Shown: positions 1 through 11,110 of the stretch, one piece after another
How positions within the stretch are numbered: the first letter of the stretch is position 1
Layout of the letters: each line of letters opens with the position of its first letter
Assembly: GCA_016617855.1 (NCBI GenBank)
Contig: JAECUM010012878.1
Coordinates: forward strand, 1-64,000
Length of the DNA: 64,000 bases
Source: Megalonaias nervosa
Lineage: Eukaryota > Mollusca > Bivalvia > Unionida > Unionidae
Direction of reading: 5' to 3'
Translations under genes and position numbers: made by a program
Notes under the pieces: generated by a model
Seen by the model: only the letters and a program-made list of their open reading frames with translations
What the model was told of the DNA's origin: nothing
Databases searched by the model: none

Positions 1-27
1 GGAGGTGTACATTTTAAATCACTGTAT

Positions 28-1618
28 TCACTTGCAGTACTTAGCATAGAGATCCCAAGCTTCATGGACAGAAACGACCAACTTTTCTATTACAAAATCT
101 GCTACTTTTATTAGCCCATATGATTTAATACGACTTGAAACAGCATTTTTTTCATTGTTAGTTTCAGTTTTCAAATGACGTAAAGCCTCTTCCCATGTTT
201 TGTAGTTGCCTTAAGTATTTACATCGTACCACATACTGTTGTTTATACATTTTGCTCTTCTTTCAGATGTTGCCAAATTCAAATCTTTGTTTTTCTTCTT
301 TAATGCCTGAAGTTCATTTTCATTATAACTGTTTAATTCGTGATATTCCAAAAGTGTTTATGTAGATCGTTCAGATTTTTGGAATTATTTGAGTAATTTC
401 TCCATAGGATGAACTGGAGTTTATTATAGCAGGGTAGTCTTCAACTAACCACTGTGGTGAAGTACCAGATGGCATAAAGGCAATGGCGGCTCCTGTGCCA
501 GGCTTCACAAGTGTTTTGTGATATGTTAGGTTTGCACCGGAATAGTGCAGATGAGAGTCTAGGTAGAGCAGATCGCCCTTCTAGTTTATTAGCACAACAA
601 ATGCGTGGTTTGGCTTGAAGGTAAATACCATTGCTTCACTCTTATTATTTTTCACGTTGTTTAAGTACAACTCTAACAAGGTGAACAGGAGATTGGGAAC
701 ATCTCCAGGGGTAGTTGACCACCATGTTTCAGCTGAAATCTCAAGTAGTGTATCAACCTTAAGCTTTGTAATTGCTTCATTTACTTAAGGGGGCCATGTG
801 CCGACTTTTTTCCGCAAGTCACACGCTCTCTGGATTATACCCATGAACATGGGAAGAACATCTTTGACATTTTTTAAATCTGGAAATGATTTTGTAAAGT
901 ACATCTGCATCATCATCAAAGCAATACCTATACAAGCCCTACTTCTTTCCTCCGAGTGTTGTCCTACTCCACAGTTAAATTGTGATGCATTCATAACTTC
1001 AACTTCTACAATCATTAATGTACCAGGAATTGATGCAGACCAGCTTGCAACAAAAGATTTTACTACCGTTTTAACATATTTGGTCATCACTGAAACAAAT
1101 CCTTGGCCATTCGTAAGTTCCTCTGATTTTATCAGAGGTAACAGTTTTGAGTTGAGCGCAAGGATTTCATTCAGATTCACAGTGCATACAAAGCCAGCAA
1201 GGCAAACCAGAGTATCATAGGCTATAAGGATTCCATTTTAAATAAGTCCGACTTGTTTTGATATCTGTGACATGCTTATATCTTCAAAAAACTCAGTACT
1301 AGGAAGTTCTGAAACACAATTTAGTTTGTCCTCATCAAAAGTAATATGTTTATCAACAAGACAGTTACCCTGTTTGTCCACACCAGTAGATGTTTTAATA
1401 CAACATTACATTGTTTGTCTACAACATCTTTACACTGTTCATCAACACCATGACACTGTTTATCACCATCATTAATTACCATCTGACAATCATTTGGACA
1501 TTTTAGAATCTCTTGCATTTACAACAGTTTTTTTATGTCGTCTTTATTTGCTTCTCTTCCATACGTTCAAGTGTTGCTTGTACTCCTCTATTTCTGGAAA
1601 GTTTGAGTTATTTTTCAT
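28..1618 (-). pseudogene. Decayed gene with a papain-like cysteine-peptidase layout
   Basis: Seen: a minus-strand coding tract starts at an ATG (1618-1616) and can be followed across frame changes to a TGA at 30-28. The long middle segment stays in one frame from about 1345 to 371 but carries stops at 1240-1238, 787-785 and 583-581. Frame changes lie near 1530-1560, 1340-1400 and 350-371, and another stop is at 213-211. A cysteine-rich N-terminal part has a Cys-Pro-Asn-Asp-Cys motif near 1500. Downstream come a Cys at 934-932 after a Gly-Gln-His motif, a His at 607-605 in NHAFVV, and an Asp at 559-557 in DSHLH. The C-terminal 110 residues are rich in Lys, Glu and Asn and look helical. Inference: Cys-His-Asp in this order and spacing resembles papain-fold or deubiquitinase-like enzymes. 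I cannot name the family. The lesions make an active product unlikely unless this is a split or edited gene. Confidence 0.6.
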
Positions 1619-1639
1619 TATCGCTTTGAAAAATTCCAA

Positions 1640-2640
1640 TTAAGTCGTAAATTATCGATTTCTTGGTATAGCAGTGAAAATGGTTTAGAGTAGTGAGAAC
1701 CTTGAAATTAAAGACTTCTTAAAATCCTCTCTATGTAGATGATAATGGGTTGGATGCACAACAAATACAACATCATACTGTAAAACGTGCTAGTGGACTT
1801 GCATATCAAGGTCCATGAAGCTTTAAAGGTTTTGAAGCTGCTGTTGCAAGCGATGATACAAGTGTTTCATGACAAAGGTTTGATATGGACGTATGAAGAG
1901 CAGATAGACAATTCACAAGTGGATATCAGCAAAGACACAAACCCAAACAAGCAAGCTGAATGCAAAGAGCAGTTTAAAAATACTGAAAGTAAAAAAATTA
2001 GTCGAACATAAAACACATATGGAGAGCAATTTTAGAGAAAATATTGAAAAAATATAATCAAATAGTTGGGAAAATAATCATTCGGTAAAGGCTGCCACAA
2101 CACTTCAACAAAACTGGTGTAATAAAAGCTAATGCAACTAAAGCTGTAACAATGACAATATCAGCAATTACTCTATCTATAACAAAAGGTATGAAAGGTT
2201 TAATAGTTAATGGAGGCTGAACATGTTTATAGCGGTTTATCATACTCGTACGTCAAGCCCCAGCTCTGAACATCTCTGATTTTGTCGCTGGGCTGCCAGT
2301 GTTTCTTCTGCGATCAGCTTTGTTATCAGCAGATGGGATTTTCACCCCCGTCAAATTTAATTGCTTTTAGACTCCCAGCTAACTGTCCAGCCAAAAAGCC
2401 TCTTTCTAAGTTCCCTGTGTTTGCAAGCTAGATGTATAATTAGGGATACTGTATTGGGTTTGCCAGAATGTGGGTCTATATTTTGTACTAAATGAGATTC
2501 TATGACTGTTATTGTGATGTGTTTGACAATCTGAACAGTTTGTAACTGTGGTTTTGCAAAACTATTTAGTGTCAGATTGTAGACACATGGTACGTGATAT
2601 AATCACGAGTTATCATTAGGTGAAAGGCTGACACAACAGT
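1640..2640. other. Intergenic, no supportable gene
   Basis: Plus-strand frames between 1740 and 2011 look weakly coding but contain stops at 1829 and 1870. The 74-codon frame 1787-2011 ends in a Lys/Ser-rich tail and matches no family I know. Nothing else could be supported. Confidence 0.4.
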
Positions 2641-2650
2641 GTCAGCAACT

Positions 2651-2655
2651 ATATA

Positions 2656-2707
<52 letters not shown>

Positions 2708-2764
2708 GTATAGCCCAGCCAGCAGCAACATATATATGCTTATATGCTATATATATATATATAT
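2651..2764. repeat. AT dinucleotide microsatellite, interrupted
   Basis: A run of about 50 bp of TA/AT is followed by a 40-bp unique spacer and a second AT run ending at 2764. Confidence 0.95.
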
Positions 2765-2769
2765 CACAA

Positions 2770-4238
2770 TAACATGTCTCTAACTGTTCAGTACTGACTC
2801 AATTTAAGATGAGTCAATAACTGAGTTCTCTCCAAATACCCAACCCTGTCAGTTTTGTATGCCTCCACAAATAAAAAACGCAGTGTACATGTCGTTTTCG
2901 TTGTCATCTGTTAGTCATTTCTTGGTTAGGTAGATAAACGAAGATGTACTTAAGGCATGATATTATCTTTGGATATATTAAAAATGTATGATCAGTATAT
3001 AGCAATAATATGCAGCTAAAGACAAATTAGAAATTGATGGAAATTATCATCATTAAAATATATATTTTGAAATGAAAATTATGATCAAACCGACACAAAT
3101 TTTGTACGAAACAAAATTGGTACAAGAAATTGAAGCAATTGGGAAAACGTTCAAATTAATTCTTGGTAATTTATATTTCTGTCCATCGCTCATCTCATTT
3201 ATGTCACAATTGTAGTCTTTTATCTTTCAAATATAGAAAACATAGAACCAAATTGCTAACTTCATATTCTATATGAATTTCTAATTTGACTGAATTATTT
3301 ATGCCAGGTAGTTAAATAATATCATTCTTCAACATGTTTTAATTTGCATACCATTTCAGGAGTCTCTACATTTCAATAAAAATAAACATGGAACTGTCAT
3401 AATCACGGATAATTTTGAACCGTTCCTTAAATCTAATCATTCGATTCGTGACATGAAAAAATTGCCAAGAATGAAAATATTTTACAAGAATTGCAGAGAC
3501 ATGATGCTGGAATAATACAACAGAAGAAACAATTAAGGAAAGATTATGAAAAGAGTTGGCAGAAAAGGGACAAAAAGTGTTTGTTAGAGCTGCCCACTTG
3601 TTATGGCGCCTTTGGTATCAAGGAGATGATCGACCACGGTGTTATTGCCCGGATCGAGTAATTAATGTATGTGAAATATAGCAATTTAATCAATCACATA
3701 AACAAAATAAAATGACCATGACATTTGAGGGATACACATTCTCTTAAAAATGGAGTTACAAAATTTATGCGAAATGCAACTAACCGTTCTGTTTTACAGA
3801 TAAAACAAATTTCGTCATATAATTGATAGTATGCCGGCATAACCGGTCCTCTCAAATACAATGTCAGTGACAGGTCAGAGTCGCCGTTTTCCTTTTCTCT
3901 TCTCTATTTTTCCAGCCTCTAACGCCTCATCAACTGTAAGCTGGTTATCGGTTCTCCTTTCCACTGCGTGGTGCGCGTATGAAGTTAATTTTTTCCTTTA
4001 AATAAATAAAACGCAACCTAAATATTTGTCAGGTTTTCTTTTGTGGCATCGAAAAATATGCCCACTCTTCTTACATGAAATTTCGTATTTAAGTAAATAA
4101 ATAGACTAAGGCTAATATGGTCCGTTCGGAAATTGATAACCCTCTCATGATAACATTAATGTAGTTATCCAAGCTTCTAGCCATATTCGTAACTGGAACC
4201 GTGACATGACTAGACCTCTTCGATAAACTATTACGTCC
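2770..4238. other. AT-rich spacer with one coding-like tract
   Basis: Mostly AT-rich sequence. The only notable item is the open frame 3452-3661, listed separately. No repeat ends or RNA genes were found. Confidence 0.4.
3452..3661 (+). other. Short open frame of coding-like composition
   Basis: A 69-codon plus-strand frame with no in-frame ATG at its start ends at TAA 3659-3661. The first part is rich in Gln, Lys and Arg and looks helical; the second holds ELPTCYGAFGIKEMIDHG. Composition differs from the surrounding AT-rich DNA, which suggests an exon or transposon remnant. No family was recognised and no good splice acceptor flanks it. Confidence 0.25.
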
Positions 4239-5185
4239 TGTTACGTGTAGGCTCGTACAAAAATAACAAAAGAAAAGAGTGAAGTCAACAAGCTTTGTAA
4301 ATTTAACAAAATAATTTATTTCCCTAGAAAACAAGGTAAAAATATTAAAAAGGACTTACGGTTTGTGAATATAATCCAAAACTTAATCCTAGAATTTAAA
4401 AATATAAGTCTTATCACTAAACAGTTCTAATTGAATCCAAGTTCGAATCTCGATAAAGTTCCAAGATGGAAGGCGATGACGTCCTCTATAACCTGTTTTG
4501 GGCTGATGTGTCAACAGTTCCTTGTTGAGTCACCAAGAATATAATTCCGACTTTAGAATTTCGAATAATTTTTAGCAAATGTCTTTGTCCAAGGATTTCG
4601 ATGAAGAAGAGTATTTTCCAGGGTAAATAAATTATTTTAAATTAAAAAAGCTCAATTCAAATGGCAACAACAGGAATACCTTTCAGCCTCAAGGTATTAT
4701 TTACAACTGACTCAGAAACACTGAGATTGAGAATTAAACCCCTACTAAGAACGCAATTTTAGACCCGCATGATGAGTCACGTAGTCACTTACATAGAACA
4801 GCGCAGTAAAATAATATGGCAATTAGCACGTAGACCAGTATAGCCTTAGCTAAGAATCATTGATTCCCACACTGGAAATGAATTTAAAAATAAAGCGTCG
4901 TTTATTCAGACTAACACGTAAGCTAAGCATGACCTTGATTACAACTAATGATTTTCACTCTGTGTTTACAAAATCGGAATCAAGATCAAGAACTAGGTCA
5001 GCTAAAAATACAATGAAGCAATCATTTTGCGTTCTAATCAGGCTAAAAGAACTGAACGGAATTTTTCTAGAAAAATGTCAAATCCAGTGAATAAAGTTAT
5101 TACAATAACATGTAATGAAACAAAAATAAAATGAAAGAGAATTTAAAACTAACACACAAGTAATTTTAATTACATATACGTAACA
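4239..5185 (-). mobile_element. Solo LTR, family 1 copy 1
   Basis: 947 bp with inverted termini TGTTACG...CGTAACA, flanked by a perfect 4-bp direct repeat GTCC (4235-4238 and 5186-5189). Homologous along its length to 21665-22572 (opposite orientation) and 25371-26299 (same orientation). Orientation is assigned from an AATAAA followed by a short tail near the inferred 3' end. No internal region, primer-binding site or gag/pol lies beside it, so it is a solo LTR produced by LTR-LTR recombination. Known: target duplications of 4-6 bp fit Ty3/Gypsy or BEL integrases. Confidence 0.88.
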
Positions 5186-5189
5186 GTCC

Positions 5190-8100
5190 TACTTGGGCTA
5201 TAAATCATTAGCTGACCGATGTCGGTCGACAGCCATTCCTAATGCTAACACCATTGATTATCGGTTGAAAAGAATTCAGAACTTAATTACAGAAATGAAT
5301 TAATGAACTTTACGTCTTGTCATAACTACATTACATGCCAATTAGCAATTCACTGACTTACGTTTTCATAAATAATAAAATAAATTCCTATCACACCTGA
5401 TACATATCATTTATGACAGATAAAGTCACATATTCACATAATTTGTATCAGATATAATGCATGAAATCATCAGAATACATGAATCATATAACATTCGAGA
5501 GAGATACATGCAAACCATTAACTTCCGAACACACGGATAATTGATGCATGAATTTAAAGCGAATAAATTTAACAAATAATTACAAGCTTATATCAATGGA
5601 CATATTGTAGGTAATTGAGACGAACCTTGTGCTTTTCCGAGACTCGCTCCCTTTCTTATGAAGCCTAATCTATCTTTGTGTGTCCTCAAGTTTTCAGACA
5701 CTCGTCCCTAGGACAGTTTAACAAGAAAATTGTTTTTACAGATCTCGGAGCCAGGCTTCCCCTTCCATAGGAAACCTTGGACCAAGTAATGTCGCAAGGG
5801 AGATTACATAAAACCTTGAATTTCGCTTTGGAAACACGCGCCCCTCATTTAACTAAGCCAATCAGGATAAACGTTTTCTAACCGCCAAAAATTTAGCACA
5901 CCCATAGAAGCTAGATTAAGTCTCTCTTTTCCGCCTATCTTAACAACTAGTCTGAAAAAAAACAACTCATTTTATGACACTTATTTCAAATGGCACAAAT
6001 TGTCTCTGGATTGCCTCTACTTTGACATTTTCCTCTACCTAATTCCAAGTTAACATATCTATCGGACTGTTAACTTAGTGAGACCTAATTAAATTCAATC
6101 AGGCCCCCAAACAAGAAAGGTTAACTATCGCAGGCTGGCGATTTATCGCGGGCCTAGCACATAGGTCAAACTTAATTGTTACGTTTCATGCTGACTACGA
6201 CAGAATATGCTGCGCGACCATCTACACAATTGTTGCACCTTACATTGTTTGAAAGTCTGTCAGTGGAATATTGCTTGCTGCAGATAAAACAAATGGAGTT
6301 ACTGTTAATCTTGAAAGTATCAATCGGCCAGAGGAAAATAAAACAGACACAGAAAATGTCCTTAGAGATATACCTGCTCTTCAGTTCAAAATATCATATG
6401 TTTTGAGTGCAAAAATGTGTGTGAACATGAAGCAGGAATACATATTGGCATCTAATTCCAAGAATTGCAACATAATGTCGAAACATACGATAACTCTCTG
6501 ATAGTTGGTGCTTCTCTGAAGAAAAGTCATTTGCCCCTGTCTTATATATCATGTGAAATCTGGCAAACTCAGACCTCATTATGTGTCCCTTTCATCTTGT
6601 TGGAATGACCAAGATCTTCCTGAGTAATTCAGAATTCGTGGATCCTTTTGTTTTAAATATTTTAAAGAAGAGAAGCATTGGCTTGTGAACCACTTTGAAA
6701 CAGTAACAGAATGGCGACTATATGTTCCTTTACTATTCAAATGTTTATTAAAACAAACACTACTGAACAAAGACAGTCTCAGCTTTCGATCATTAGATGA
6801 TTTCTACATCTCAAAACTGGCCTGTTGATATTGCCATTTTGAGTCATCGCTAAACTTAGAGAAATGACAGTGGTGTCATACAAGATATTATCACAGACGA
6901 GTTGCTCATCAACTACCATGATGTCACATCAGCTGCCAATATAAGCCAAAGTCTGCGAAATGAACACAGATATCTTAAGAAAGCAGCTGATCAGAAATTA
7001 AAAATTTAAAACGGATTTTGAAACCATACCCACTATGCTATTAAAAAGTAAGTGACGTCACATCTGCTGAACATTAGGTTAGTCACAGAAACTGCCATCG
7101 TGCACCTTTCATTGTTAATCTTGTGCAGCTCATCATGAAAATATAACTCCAATACGGAGAAAGAAAACACATCAACTATGCACACAGCCCATCACAAATA
7201 AAGGCATTCCAAACGATTCAAAACATGTATTATCGTTGTATCTTCCACTGTGTAAAGAAAAAGAACATTGAGTATGCGATGAACTGCCTCAACTAATTAA
7301 AGAGGATATGGAATGGGTGCTACTAAAGATGACTTCAGATGAAGCGTGTGCTTTTGTATGTTTTGAGAAGCAAGCCAAGACCTGAAATCTAGACTAGGCA
7401 TAGGTCATTAAACCCATTCACAAATGTTTGAGAAAGCGGTTTTCATGGAAAATTCAGAATTTCAGCAAAAAGCGGCGTCATTATTGTGGGTTTTTAGAAA
7501 ATATTTCCATTAAAACTTTGTTTCACTGCTACACTCGTAACTATCTATTATTATTTAGAAAAATATATGCTAATATTAACGGGACCGTCCTACCCTTTCT
7601 TTATTTAGGGAGGTTTACTTGGGAGTGGGGATCTTCTAAAATGAATAGGAAGCATTTAAAAATCGGTTAAACAACTTGGATTGTCATGTAGGTCCGAATT
7701 AAACTCCGTCGCTCTCATCAATTAGTCAACCATTTAAAAATATATATAACAACCTTAAGGACATTACACAATTTATCTAAAAAAATGAATTCAACATATG
7801 ACAATTTTGACAATATGCCATAATTTCATAGTATATATTTAATCTTGGCCTCGATGTAGACAGTCTATACTTTCTTAATTTATTAATTCATGAACAAACT
7901 TTGCAACTATCAGAACAAAAATATCATTGAGACTTGTAAGAAATAATAATTTCTCCCAGGTGATAAGTATTCAACTTTGAATAGAGGGAGGATTATTTTT
8001 TCTTTAAACTAAGATATTTCATTACCAAAGTAACCATTTAGCCTACAGACCAGGTCCCCAATTTCACTATACATCTTAAATTTTCTTCTTCAAATTCAGA

Positions 8101-9600
8101 TTTATGATACCGTTTATATTGTTGCTTGGTAACATTGATTTCTGCAAATATTATTAAGAAGTCACTAGGGATTAAATATAGTAATAAAATTTCTAATTTT
8201 CCTAAATGGAATTGTGTATTATCTCTAAAAAATAATGATACGATTTGTTCAAATTGAGGAATTCGTCAATTTGTTTTTCAAGAAAAAAAAGGTTTCTATA
8301 GGGTAAATTTCACAACGAATATTGAAATATTGAGTATACATCCATTCCTCCTTCTCTACTTCTAAAAGCAAGTATTAATATTGTCTAAAGTGTCATTAGC
8401 GTGAAAATGTAAAATGTCAAACTCAGGAGAAATTTTGTAATTCTAACTGAAGGCAGGTTATTTGCCTGACGATTTAGTGAGTGTTGTGTAACAAGACTCT
8501 ATCCCTATGAGAATCCTGAAACCAAATATTGCCTGGCAGCTGCCAGTAACTACTAAAGTTTCTATATTCTAACTAGTTAGTCGTTGATGTCATTTGCAAA
8601 TCAGTGACGCCCTTCTCGATACGGCCAGTCTGGAAACTCCCTTGAACTGTTCTGATTGCTTGGTAGCTACATATCTGCCCGATGCATAATGGGTAAAAGG
8701 TACAGAAATTCGGTACATTTGGAAGACGATGGTTATCTGCAGTCTCACAAGTACCGAAAGTATGGTGCAGTTGTCAATGGTCTACGAAATCTTGCTGTTG
8801 TGCATTACAAAATTAGTGTTTTAAGCGCCAACGTTCAATGACATTCACTTACCATGCAATAAATTGTGTACGGAATATAAGCCTTGTCGTATTTTTAATG
8901 ACTTTCAGCGCCTTGCCGTCAGCAATGTCTAATAACGTAGTCTCTGTAGTTTGATACGTCTACTTGCTTCATATACAGTAATTACAGCTGAAGGCAATAG
9001 TTCTATGTATTGTTTCGTGTATTTGCGACTATGGAACTGAATTTAATAACTGGTGCCCAACGCAATGGCGACAATATTCAAAAATATCCAAACTAGTGTG
9101 TGCAAGGTAATGATGACACAAATATTTAATAACAAAATATATTTACTTGCAGCAAGTATATCCATTTCTTACTTGAAAGAAAAGACAAAAAAAAAAAGCA
9201 AAACAAGCCTGGTTAATTTAAGAGATTCTTTCCTCGGGAAGCCCACAAAACCTCTCAAATACTTTACAGGTAGTCAGGAACGTTAACATGCTACAATTGC
9301 TTCTTATGTTACATTCAAGTGAGTGTTTCGTTAATGATGAAGGCGCTAAGTGTAATTAAAGAGTAATAGGAAAACTGTCCCCAGAGGTGTAGCAATCATT
9401 CTGCCCCCACCCCATGGTAAACATTAGATCCTGGTAAAAGAGTTGTTTTATGAAAGTTTTGGGCATCCCCTGGGACTAAACTTGCCCCACCCCCCACACC
9501 CCCTTGCTTGAGCGGTTGCATAACCATTGACAATCCTTCTTCATTTGTTTACCTAATACTACGCACCAACAGAAGTCTGGAGTGAGTTCATATCATCTCA
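5190..9600. other. Long region without a supportable gene
   Basis: AT-rich DNA. A plus frame at 6271-6501 has a start like LLAADKTNGVTVNLES and looks like a decayed coding fragment, with scattered open pieces continuing to about 7400 in changing frames. The frame 8656-8841 is short and unmatched. I could not assign either to a family. Confidence 0.35.
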
Positions 9601-9632
9601 AGAGGACAAGATAATATGCATGTATGTTTATA

Positions 9633-9680
9633 CGTATGTATGTATGTATGTATGTATGTATGTATGTATGTATGTATGTG
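9633..9680. repeat. TGTA tetranucleotide microsatellite, LINE tail
   Basis: About twelve TGTA units. It directly abuts the 3' end of the minus-strand LINE remnant, where it reads as an ACAT tail; such tails are typical of I-type LINEs. Confidence 0.9.
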
Positions 9681-11110
9681 TTTTTAGGGTCTACCGGCAC
9701 ATCAGCACAGCCATGTGTATATAGTGTCGATTAAAAGTTAAGCTCTAAAATTGTATAGCTTAAAATTGCTACAAACTTTAGGAAGATAATCTCTTCCAAA
9801 TAAATGCGCACATATTATTAAAAGATAAAAGCTAAGCAGTTTAAATTCTTTACGAGGTATGTATAATAATTCATTAAACATATAGTAACAATGTATTATA
9901 TAAACCGCATATCTTCTAAATCTCGACAATTTTCACGGGTTGTAAAACAGAAAAAAGCTACTTATATGAGTTCGCGTAAAAAGACGTTTCTTAAATTTAC
10001 CAACAAAAGCACCCCCACTTCTATCACAGAGTACAAGTTACTACACTCGACAGATGTTTTCTACTGCAAATTCACACTGACAAAAATATGCATTATGTTC
10101 GAGGTTCACCTTTCAGAAGGAATGAGTGGGACAGGTCTCGATTAGCACAACACTACCTTATCACAAGATTCGTTTTATATGAGGAGTGCAACTCTCCAGT
10201 GATGGATTTGATGTTCCAAAGCTTGTTAGTGGAGTTTTCAGTTCATGTAGTTTTGCCAAGTAAATAGAATACACAGTTTTATATAGTACTTTTGAAGGGG
10301 CTATTTGGAATCTTCCATTTAAAAACTGTTGACTGCATACTATGATCTTTAATTACCCTTTGTGTCAATGTGACTAAGCAGTCAACATAACAATACATTT
10401 TGGTTCAGATTTTATGAGAAAATCATATTTTTGTAACACTTGTGATATGTATGGGTTTTCAGTATTGTAAATTAAGTCCCAAATAGTCCTAATAGTTCTA
10501 TCACGAGTCCAAAAGTGTAGAGTATTCCAAATGAATTCCAATCTTGAATGTGCTGATGCACCTATAGCATGCAGTGGTGTTGATGTACTAACAATCTTGA
10601 TTTATCACAACGATATAATCCAAAATGTTTCTAAATGAATTCGCAGTACTCCCAAAATAGTGATTTAGTCCGAAATTAATGAGCACTCTGCAATTCCAAA
10701 GAATAATTTAAATAAATAAATCCTCTCAAATTAAATCTCAACACAACTGAAGTTAAAGATAGGAATGAGTAATACTGATATAAACAACCGTAAAATAGAA
10801 CCAGACTCGCAATAAGAGGACCAAGATGAGCGTCATCTTAATGGAAATTTCTATCAAACTGTGAACAAAATTCGTTTCTGGAATCTTCTAGGGTCAGAAT
10901 CAAGGCTGTATCTAGAACTCAAAGCAAGCAAGCATGCTTACCTTATACGACACTAGGCGCCTGAACCCAAACTTCTACCCTCAATTATGGACAAAGGTCA
11001 ATCACACAGTACAACTTAAATAAACCTAAAAGTTGTCAAATTTGAGGTTTTGTAAAAACATATTGCAATCTTTGTGACAAATGCTCTGATATACTATGCC
11101 ATCCAACATA
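9681..11110 (-). pseudogene. Decayed I-type LINE, RNase H to 3' end
   Basis: Minus-strand translation from about 10400 down gives, with frameshifts and stops, the end of a LINE ORF2: SHIDTKGN (the RNase H SHxGIxGNE block), then KLWNIKSIT, then SFLLKGEP and VECSNL, the usual order after RNase H in I, Nimb and related LINEs. The 3' end, read on minus, holds GTGCCGGTAGACC before an ACAT tail at 9633-9680. The copy aligns with 59210-60235. An LTR fragment (about 10460-11022) splits it, and LINE homology resumes at about 11025 with a segment matching 59640-59690. Non-functional. Confidence 0.75.
10460..11022 (-). mobile_element. LTR family 2 fragment nested in a LINE
   Basis: About 560 bp homologous in reverse to 16700-17330 of the LTR at 16658-17466, sharing for example GATACAGCCTTGATT and TTCATTTGGAA blocks. 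LINE sequence flanks both sides, so insertion postdates the LINE. The LTR 3' terminus is missing, so no target duplication can be read. Confidence 0.7.

Noticed and set aside
798..1220. 140-codon plus frame
   Set aside because: Antisense shadow of the decayed peptidase-like gene, whose frame continues on both sides and carries recognisable motifs.
4860..5090. 76-codon plus frame
   Set aside because: It lies wholly within solo LTR copy 1 and is not open in the other two copies.
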